DNA from: a virus
IMG/VR virus record: IMGVR_UViG_3300009128_000081
Location: 1 to 32,532 of that record
Reading direction: 5' to 3' (one strand)
DNA: 32,532 nucleotides
This document shows, in pieces, positions 15,576 through 20,058 of this stretch; within the stretch, counting starts at the first letter, position 1; each line of letters opens with the position of its first letter. A program made the translations under genes and the position numbers. The notes below the pieces were generated by a model that was not told where the DNA came from, ran no database searches, and saw nothing but the letters and a program-made list of their open reading frames with translations.

Positions 15576-16283
15576 ATGAGCTATCGATCAGAAAAACTTA
15601 ACGGAATATGCCCAGGATTCAAGGAAATGACTCTGGGTGGCAAAATAGATGCCCTTCTTACTCTCGGGCGGGAATTACATGATGACCACGCTACTTTGGT
15701 TACTTGGATAACGGAAGTGGACGCTGACGAAGACCTTATCAATAATTACTTGGATTTTCTGCAAGAAGCCGATGGAGTTATAGGCGGCAACTTCTCCATT
15801 AGCGCAGGTGCGGCAGTTACTCTTACAGGTGCAGGGCATATCAAATACCGTATTGGCGGACAAATTTATTATGGTGATTTAGATACCACTATAACACTTG
15901 CAGACGATGGGGATGTAGATACTACCAAATGGCGAGCATGGAGAATCGAAATAGCGCGTGATGGTACGGTAACCGCCACAGCCGATGGCGATACTCAACA
16001 TGCCAGTGAAGAAGACGCAGTGATGAGTTTGGCTGGAACGGCCCCAACTGCGAATACTGCGACAATCGGTTATTTTACCATTAACAGTAATGGCGGGTTT
16101 AACATTGGCACTGATAATGTCAATGGAGAAACTGCTGAAAATGTTTATCATGTGCGCGGACCAAAAAATCAAGTGAGTGGGCTTACGGCGGCTTTAGGCA
16201 GCGCCGTTGTTGCCGATGCTGCGGCGGCTACTTGGTCATCTGGTACAATTGATGTTATGCGAAATGGACTTCGTTTAGCGTAA
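15576..16283 (+). CDS. Tail or fibre-like structural protein, part 1 (ends at in-frame TAA)
   Basis: This 235-residue protein has a helical N-terminus (GKIDALLTLGRELHDDH) and beta-rich repeats with VIGGNFSISAGAAV, AWRIEIARDGTVTATADGD and TIGYFTINSNGGFNIGTDN. GGAGG before ATG 15576 gives a strong start. TAA 16281 is followed in the same frame by 151 open codons whose sequence looks like the natural continuation of this protein (next feature). Residues after about 120 and the downstream part appear to be tandem copies of one beta module. The reading frame, intact on both sides, suggests a recent nonsense change or stop-codon readthrough. Function is unknown; it lies between tail terminator and tail tube. 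Confidence 0.7.
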   Translation: MSYRSEKLNGICPGFKEMTLGGKIDALLTLGRELHDDHATLVTWITEVDADEDLINNYLDFLQEADGVIGGNFSISAGAAVTLTGAGHIKYRIGGQIYYGDLDTTITLADDGDVDTTKWRAWRIEIARDGTVTATADGDTQHASEEDAVMSLAGTAPTANTATIGYFTINSNGGFNIGTDNVNGETAENVYHVRGPKNQVSGLTAALGSAVVADAAAATWSSGTIDVMRNGLRLA

Positions 16284-16736
16284 ATCGGAGCTATCACCAA
16301 CCAAGCGATGGACGACGCTGATACCATCGCTACGGTTAAAGCAGGAGGTTGGCTCTTAGTAGTCGATTTGGCTGGAACTGGGGTTTATGCTTTGGCTGCC
16401 GATGGCGCGGCCGGTTCGGTTAGCGCGATGACTTACGCAGATACGGATGCGGTTGATACTGCACTTGATACACTTTGCGACCAGTTACCAGAATTACTCG
16501 TTCCGATAGCGAAAATTGTTGTTGACAATGCTTCAGGCGGTACATTCACAGCTGGAACGACCAATTGGGATGCTACCGATATCACAACGACTGTCACTGA
16601 TATGACACTTGGAACGTGGGACAGAACTGCGAACACTGGTTTTGATAGTCATAAAATCAATCCGCCAAGTATACCAGCAAGTATCGCGGCGACGATTTTG
16701 GCGACTTTAACAGCAGCGAAACCAGAGGCATTATAA
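16284..16736 (+). pseudogene. In-frame continuation of the 15576 gene after TAA
   Basis: The frame stays open from the codon after TAA 16281-16283 to TAA 16734. The first Met is at 16308 and has no ribosome site, so independent translation is doubtful. The sequence (GGWLLVVDLAGTGVYALAADG, then LLVPIAKIVVDNASGG and FTAGTTN) parallels the module in part 1 (W-x-x-E-I, G-x-V-x-A-x-A-D-G, then F-x-x-GT-x-N), which indicates one two-module protein of about 385 residues. It may be made only by readthrough, or not at all. Confidence 0.6.
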
Positions 16737-16742
16737 AGTTAC

Positions 16743-16819
16743 ATCTTGTTTCAACAGAAAATTCAATGGAAGAGAGAGCGTCACTATCGGCCTTTATTGA
16801 GTAGTTGTTGAAACAAGAT
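16743..16819 (+). repeat. 14-bp-arm hairpin with an E1 element in its loop
   Basis: The arms ATCTTGTTTCAACA (16743-16756) and TGTTGAAACAAGAT (16806-16819) equal those at 14287-14333. Its loop is the reverse complement of that hairpin's loop with 30 bp added at 16768-16797. This is a near-perfect inverted copy of the other hairpin carrying one insertion. Confidence 0.9.
16768..16796 (+). repeat. E1 repeat, copy in hairpin loop
   Basis: All 29 bases are identical to 12553-12581 inside the glycosyltransferase gene. It sits exactly between GAAAATTCAAT and a TGAGTAGT tail that are contiguous in the related hairpin loop. Confidence 0.9.
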
Positions 16820-16830
16820 AAAAAGTTAAA

Positions 16831-17160
16831 ATGAACGCTGTAGACCAACGAATCAAACTCTTAAAAACCAAAAATTTCACCTACCCCTATGTTGTAGCAG
16901 CGGGTCGAGAATGCGCTACGACAAAAGGGGATATCTTGTTGTTTCAAACCTTAGCGGCGGCGATTGCTTGCCGTGATAGTTTGAATGAAGGCGAGCAAAA
17001 CTATCGCTTGAAAGCAAACTGGGAAGTCAAACGCCTTGATGTTCGAGACATGGCTTTTCCATCTGTTTTTTTCGAAGAACTAATTGATAACCAACATATC
17101 CCGACGAGGCGAGACGAAACCAAACGGGATAATATGAACTGGTGGAAGGTTAGTCCGTGA
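16831..17160 (+). CDS. Small protein before the tail tube gene, unknown
   Basis: A 109-residue mixed alpha/beta protein (QRIKLLKTKNFTYPYVVAAG; then FQTLAAAIACRDSLNEG) with a basic Trp-containing C-terminus (NMNWWKVSP). ATG 16831 has no clear ribosome site and lies 11 bp after a hairpin arm. No family is recognised. Conserved order suggests a tail assembly role, but this is not shown by any motif. Confidence 0.6.
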   Translation: MNAVDQRIKLLKTKNFTYPYVVAAGRECATTKGDILLFQTLAAAIACRDSLNEGEQNYRLKANWEVKRLDVRDMAFPSVFFEELIDNQHIPTRRDETKRDNMNWWKVSP

Positions 17161-17207
17161 CCGTTTCGGCACGGCGCTGACACCGGCATAAGGAGGAGGT
17201 TAGAACA

Positions 17208-17966
17208 ATGCCAGTAACGATAGGAAATATCATTACTGGGGGCGCAAACTTTTTTGAAGGGGATACGACCTCCCTTCGAGACCTCGGAGCCACAGTCGGG
17301 GGTGTAGTACTGGCTCTTGGGGGCAATGACTTTGTTCGGATAGAAATTGACCAAATGCGAGGGTACGCAGACATCGAGCAAGTTCTTCAAAGCTACATGG
17401 TCAGAACAACCTTGAGTGAACCAACATTGGCGAACATGGCAGCCGCGTTTAACAAACCTGAAGCCAGCGTCGCCAGTGATGTGTTTAGCGTAGAAGATGA
17501 TGTGCGAGATCAAAGACGTGTAGTATTCGTAGGGCCCGCGCCCGGAACTAACAAAAAACGCAGTTTTAGCACCGACCAAGCTATGTTTGTCGGGACCAGC
17601 GATCACACTTACCAACGTGGCGAAGCGACCGTTATTCCAGTCGAATTGGAATTAGTGCCAGAAGCAAGAACATGGGCGCAGACATTGGTTGTGGGCGCTA
17701 CTGTGAGCAATAATTTCGTAACCATAGACAGTGTGGCCGCAGGTGACGCTTTGGTTCAAACAGATAAACTTGCCGGTGGTATCCTCAACGATGTTAGCAA
17801 TAATCAAAGCCGTGCTATCACTAATTGCTCAACCATTACCAGCGGAGCAGCCGGTAGCGGTTCGATTGTCGTTGACCCGACTTTTACGACCACGCCATCC
17901 GATAATGATTACATCTATGTCGAAGCGCAACGAGCGGCGTTGTGGGCTACTATTAGAGATGTGTAA
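17208..17966 (+). CDS. Major tail (tube) protein
   Basis: A 252-residue protein with a strong AAGGAGGAGG ribosome site 10 nt upstream, as expected for an abundant virion protein. The N-terminal domain (residues 1-165) has tail-tube-like features: VLALGGNDFVRIEIDQMRGY, then a region leading to VIPVELELVPEA, which resembles the strand-turn before the C-terminal strand of tube proteins. Residues about 168-250 form an extra beta domain (NNFVTIDSVAAGDAL, SGSIVVDPTF) possibly exposed on the tail. It is followed by the frameshifting chaperone gene, the usual order for siphovirus tail genes. Confidence 0.75.
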   Translation: MPVTIGNIITGGANFFEGDTTSLRDLGATVGGVVLALGGNDFVRIEIDQMRGYADIEQVLQSYMVRTTLSEPTLANMAAAFNKPEASVASDVFSVEDDVRDQRRVVFVGPAPGTNKKRSFSTDQAMFVGTSDHTYQRGEATVIPVELELVPEARTWAQTLVVGATVSNNFVTIDSVAAGDALVQTDKLAGGILNDVSNNQSRAITNCSTITSGAAGSGSIVVDPTFTTTPSDNDYIYVEAQRAALWATIRDV

Positions 17967-17967
17967 C

Positions 17968-18097
17968 GGAATTCGGAATTGGAAATTCGGAATGCGGAAT
18001 TAACATCTTGATTCGACAAAAATTCAATTGAGTCAGTGTCGAATCAAGATAAAAATTAAAAACAAAGAAAATCTTTTAAATCCGAAATCCAAATTCC
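17968..18097. repeat. GGAATTC palindrome with a 14-bp-arm hairpin nested inside
   Basis: The left part (17968-18001) is GGAATTCGGAATT-like and the right part (18081-18097) is its imperfect complement TCCGAAATCCAAATTCC. Between them lies the hairpin ATCTTGATTCGACA (18005-18018) / TGTCGAATCAAGAT (18037-18050). Relative to the copies at 14287 and 16743, both arms change together (T to A and A to G, with matching changes opposite). The palindrome at 8430 has no such insert, so one element appears placed within the other. Confidence 0.8.
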
Positions 18098-18106
18098 AAA
18101 AGAGCG

Positions 18107-18166
18107 TGCAAAGGAAACGTTCTAGACGTTATGGAGGCGAACGCCCCCGCCTCCTCTGCCTTTGCA
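18107..18166 (+). promoter_or_regulatory. Three-way-junction RNA candidate before the tail chaperone
   Basis: TGCAAAGG (18107-18114) pairs with CCTTTGCA (18159-18166). Within are two hairpins, AACGT/ACGTT (18116-18130) and GGAGGCG/CGCCTCC (18133-18154). It ends about 40 nt before the chaperone start and may tune translation of that gene. No known RNA family is recognised. Confidence 0.5.
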
Positions 18167-18206
18167 TGAAACCAGACAACCAGACAAGGGGTTTAAGGGG
18201 GTAGAG

Positions 18207-18953
18207 ATGGAAACACCAAAACCAGAAATCCTCACTAATCCACTGCCACCAGGAGGAAGCTCGATACCGCCAGACCGGCCATATGGAGAAACGGAAGAGG
18301 ATGAGGATGTTTTAGATAGGCCTGTTACCGAGGTTTTTTTTCGCGCCTTCCGCAATGAATTCGAGGCGAAATTTGCCGAGATAGAAAAGTTTCTTGATGC
18401 GCTCAAACAACAGGAAAACGCCAAGTTGCGTGATACTGCTTTAGATGTTCCGCAAGAGATTAAGATTGGCAAGAAGAAATATCAACTCAACCGCCTGCCA
18501 GCCGGTTATCGGGTTTTAATGATTAACAAGCTCCAACAGATTGCCGACCTTATTCCCAAACCCGAACCAGCGCCGGTGGAAACTCTGGCGCAAATTCTCG
18601 CGGAATGGAACGCTGCACCCTCGTCTGCTCAAGATAAAGACAAGCAAGAGCCCGCCGAGCTTGCCAACCAGTTGCTTGAAGCAACCCAACAACCCGGACT
18701 ATTAGCACAAATCACCGGACAATCGCAAGAGATTTTTCAACTCATCTGCCAGACTATTCAACTTGCCATACAAGCTGGACGCGGCAAGCCAGACATTGAC
18801 CCAGAAACTGGAGCGATCAAGAACGCGATAATTGATTTAGAAACGCTGGAGTGGGAATGTGATGGCATCGAAGAGATTTTCACTTCAATTATAGAAATGA
18901 ATCTACCGATCTTTTTTACTATACAGAGCGTCCAGAGGAGTCTGATGGTGTAA
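18207..18953 (+). CDS. Tail assembly chaperone, G product
   Basis: This 248-residue protein matches lambda gpG-type chaperones in layout: a Pro-rich N-terminus, a helical core (IADLIPKPEPAP, then ELANQLLEATQQPGLLAQI) and an acidic end (LEWECDGIEEIFTSIIEMN). These proteins coat the tape measure during tail polymerisation. ATG 18207 follows AAGGGGG; an upstream TTG at 18162 is less likely because it overlaps the structured leader. An E2 repeat lies in codons for GSSIPPDRP. Near the end the frame overlaps, by about 90 nt, another open frame at -1, as in the G-GT frameshift system. Confidence 0.75.
   Translation: METPKPEILTNPLPPGGSSIPPDRPYGETEEDEDVLDRPVTEVFFRAFRNEFEAKFAEIEKFLDALKQQENAKLRDTALDVPQEIKIGKKKYQLNRLPAGYRVLMINKLQQIADLIPKPEPAPVETLAQILAEWNAAPSSAQDKDKQEPAELANQLLEATQQPGLLAQITGQSQEIFQLICQTIQLAIQAGRGKPDIDPETGAIKNAIIDLETLEWECDGIEEIFTSIIEMNLPIFFTIQSVQRSLMV
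18253..18283 (+). repeat. E2 dispersed 31-bp repeat, copy 2
   Basis: It is identical over 31 bases to 4718-4748. It lies in the 5' part of the chaperone gene and is read in another frame than copy 1. Confidence 0.85.
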
Positions 18954-19174
18954 AACTGGATGGTCTGGATTGGTACTGGTATGATTTAATCAACATGGCA
19001 GCCGAACGATGGCATATGTCGCAAGAAGAAATAGTCTGGAATATTCCATACGTAACTCTGTTATATCGGTTCAAATCAGCCGAAAGATTTATCCCGAAAG
19101 CGAAGGAATTGGAAGATACTAAAGATTTGCCAGACATTACAGCGTTGGGCTTTGAGGGATTGGAGATAGCATGA
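18863..19174 (+). CDS. Tail chaperone T extension, made by -1 frameshift (GT product)
   Basis: This frame is open from 18863 to TGA 19172-19174 and lies at -1 relative to the G gene, with no good start codon of its own. After the proposed slip it encodes about 85 residues with YYTERPEESDG, then LDWYWYDLINMAAERW and EEIVWNIPYVTLLYRF, a helical pattern very like the T domain of tail chaperones that binds tail tube subunits. The stop overlaps the next start (ATGA). Without the shift this well-formed segment would be untranslated. The arrangement just after the tail tube gene and upstream of the tape measure is diagnostic for siphoviruses and myoviruses. Confidence 0.75.
   Translation, partial: WHRRDFHFNYRNESTDLFYYTERPEESDGVKLDGLDWYWYDLINMAAERWHMSQEEIVWNIPYVTLLYRFKSAERFIPKAKELEDTKDLPDITALGFEGLEIA
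18911..18917 (+). promoter_or_regulatory. Candidate -1 slippery site C TTT TTT
   Basis: In the G frame the codons TTT TTT (18912-18917) form a run of six T within the overlap of the two frames. A -1 slip of the second Phe tRNA is fully re-paired; the first would meet CTT. It is the best candidate in the overlap but not a canonical X XXY YYZ heptamer, so the exact site is tentative. Confidence 0.5.
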
Positions 19175-19386
19175 GTAATGAAATAGTCTACGCCTTATAT
19201 GTGTATTGCTCAGAGGACAGAGAAGAATTTTATGGGTCATTCGATACATATGATGAAGCCTCTCAAAGAGGGCGGGAAGTGGTAGAAGGTTCAATTTGGA
19301 AGTATGAAATAGTAAAATCACAATTAGTGCCTTTTACAGGAGAATGTATTCCTACCACTTTGGCTTTTGGTGTAGGTGCGCTGTGA
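19171..19386 (+). CDS. Small acidic protein, unknown
   Basis: A 71-residue protein coupled to the chaperone extension by ATGA overlap. It has a compact alpha/beta pattern (IVYALYVYCSEDREEF, then DTYDEASQRGREVVEG) similar in style to small phage proteins of unknown role. It shares TGATG overlap with the next gene. No family is recognised. Confidence 0.65.
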   Translation: MSNEIVYALYVYCSEDREEFYGSFDTYDEASQRGREVVEGSIWKYEIVKSQLVPFTGECIPTTLAFGVGAL

Positions 19387-19664
19387 TGAACCCTGAAGCA
19401 TTCTGCCAAACCATCAATGATGCCTTTGGTGATGATGTCCACGCCGAAATTGACGGCGGGATAAATGGCACTCGAATAATCCGGCTACGTATTGATAATA
19501 GATATGTCAGGATGACGGAAAGTGGGGGGATGCTTGATAAAGGCACTGTTGAAAAGGAGAATCCTTGGCTTAAATTTGCGGGGATATTTAAAGATGACCC
19601 GGATTTTGAACGTGTGATGTGGCATATTGAAGAGAATAGAAAGGAATGGGATGGGGGTTATTGA
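19386..19664 (+). CDS. Small protein before the tape measure region, unknown
   Basis: A 92-residue protein beginning MNPEAFCQTINDAFGDD with strands TRIIRLRIDNRYVRM and an acidic, Trp-rich end (MWHIEENRKEWDGGY). ATG 19386 overlaps the previous stop; the frame is open further upstream but only within the previous gene. The role is unknown. Confidence 0.65.
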   Translation: MNPEAFCQTINDAFGDDVHAEIDGGINGTRIIRLRIDNRYVRMTESGGMLDKGTVEKENPWLKFAGIFKDDPDFERVMWHIEENRKEWDGGY

Positions 19665-19707
19665 ACTGGCGGGTCGCTATCCCGCCCAACAACGCTAAAT
19701 GATTAGT

Positions 19708-19791
19708 TTAGCGTGACTTGCGAATCATGATAATTGTTAAAACGCCGGCTACTATTGTAGTAAAAGCAGCGGCAATTTCCAAATATATCAT
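19708..19791 (-). CDS. 27-residue membrane peptide, type I toxin or holin-like candidate
   Basis: Read on the minus strand from ATG 19791 to TAA 19708, it encodes a single hydrophobic helix (LEIAAAFTTIVAGVLTIIM) with a short start and a basic end IRKSR. GAGGTG lies about 6 nt before the ATG. Size and layout resemble the small holin-like toxins (Hol_Tox type) and other type I toxin peptides, known to insert into membranes. Its stop is inside a hairpin (19692-19714), followed by a second G/C hairpin, a plausible transcript end. It is the only gene on the minus strand in the window and has its own promoter candidate. It could also be a host-derived element inserted in the phage. Confidence 0.6.
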   Translation of the reverse strand: MIYLEIAAAFTTIVAGVLTIIMIRKSR

Positions 19792-19985
19792 ACTTATCAC
19801 CTCGTTTCATGTCAGGATGCTTGGTAAGACAATAGGAACAGCAGGCAGCCCATAGTAAAAAAGGGCTGTCCGATTTTTTAACCGGGCGGCCCTTGATGAT
19901 TATTAAACGCTCAGTTGATCAGACCGAGCTTTTACCAAGCAATTTTGACATAGGAAGTGATGAATATGATATTTTTAGAAATTAT
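19775..19985. repeat. Long imperfect inverted repeat spanning the peptide leader
   Basis: On the minus strand, TTACCAAGCA is followed by TGACAT, GGTGAT, ATGATAT and GAAATT. On the + strand from 19932 the same order occurs: TTACCAAGCA, TTGACAT, AGTGATGA, ATGATATTT, GAAATT. The two arms thus carry the same leader and first codons, in opposite directions. Confidence 0.75.
19847..19894. promoter_or_regulatory. Mutually exclusive hairpins
   Basis: GGGCTG (19863-19868) can pair with CAGCCC (19847-19852) or, in a longer 12-bp stem (19861-19872 with 19883-19894), with the downstream GGGCGGCCCTT strand. The long stem is complete on the + strand using two G-U pairs but has two A-C mismatches on the minus strand, which favours a + strand RNA. 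A T-tract follows on the minus strand. Confidence 0.5.
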
Positions 19986-20013
19986 TCGCAAGTGGATTAA
20001 TTATACTACATGA
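19960..20013 (+). pseudogene. Degenerate + strand copy of the membrane-peptide gene
   Basis: From ATG 19960 it reads MNMIFLEI, then IRKWINYTT and a stop. The minus-strand peptide begins MIYLEI and ends MIRKSR. The copy thus keeps both ends while the membrane helix is missing, as if about 45 bp had been deleted. Confidence 0.55.
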
Positions 20014-20028
20014 TTTTGAGGGCGTCAA
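20000..20028 (-). promoter_or_regulatory. Sigma-70-like promoter on the minus strand
   Basis: On the minus strand TTGACG (20028-20023) is followed after exactly 17 nt by TATAAT (20005-20000). Transcription would start near 19993 and run through the hairpins to the 27-residue peptide gene. Confidence 0.6.
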
Positions 20029-20058
20029 GGAAAAACTGGCAATTTATATAGGTGACTT

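Larger units (their letters stand above)
19665..20058. other. 394-bp gap: inverted small-peptide locus with hairpins
   Basis: This is the only stretch over 300 bp without a + strand gene of normal size. It holds a G/C hairpin near 19669-19686, hairpin ACGCTAAA/TTTAGCGT (19692-19714), a minus-strand 27-residue peptide gene, competing hairpins at 19847-19894, an inverted copy of the peptide leader and start at about 19931-19985, and a minus-strand promoter. It separates the chaperone genes from the tape measure. Confidence 0.75.

Noticed and set aside
17001-17615. Minus-strand open frame of 204 codons
   Set aside because: It lies fully opposite the 16831 gene end and the well-supported tail tube gene, has no ribosome site and its composition (many Arg, Ser, Cys) is that of a reverse shadow.
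14259-18050. Hairpin repeats as a CRISPR array
   Set aside because: Copies are kilobases apart, lie in gene leaders, vary in arm sequence and have no regular spacers or cas genes.
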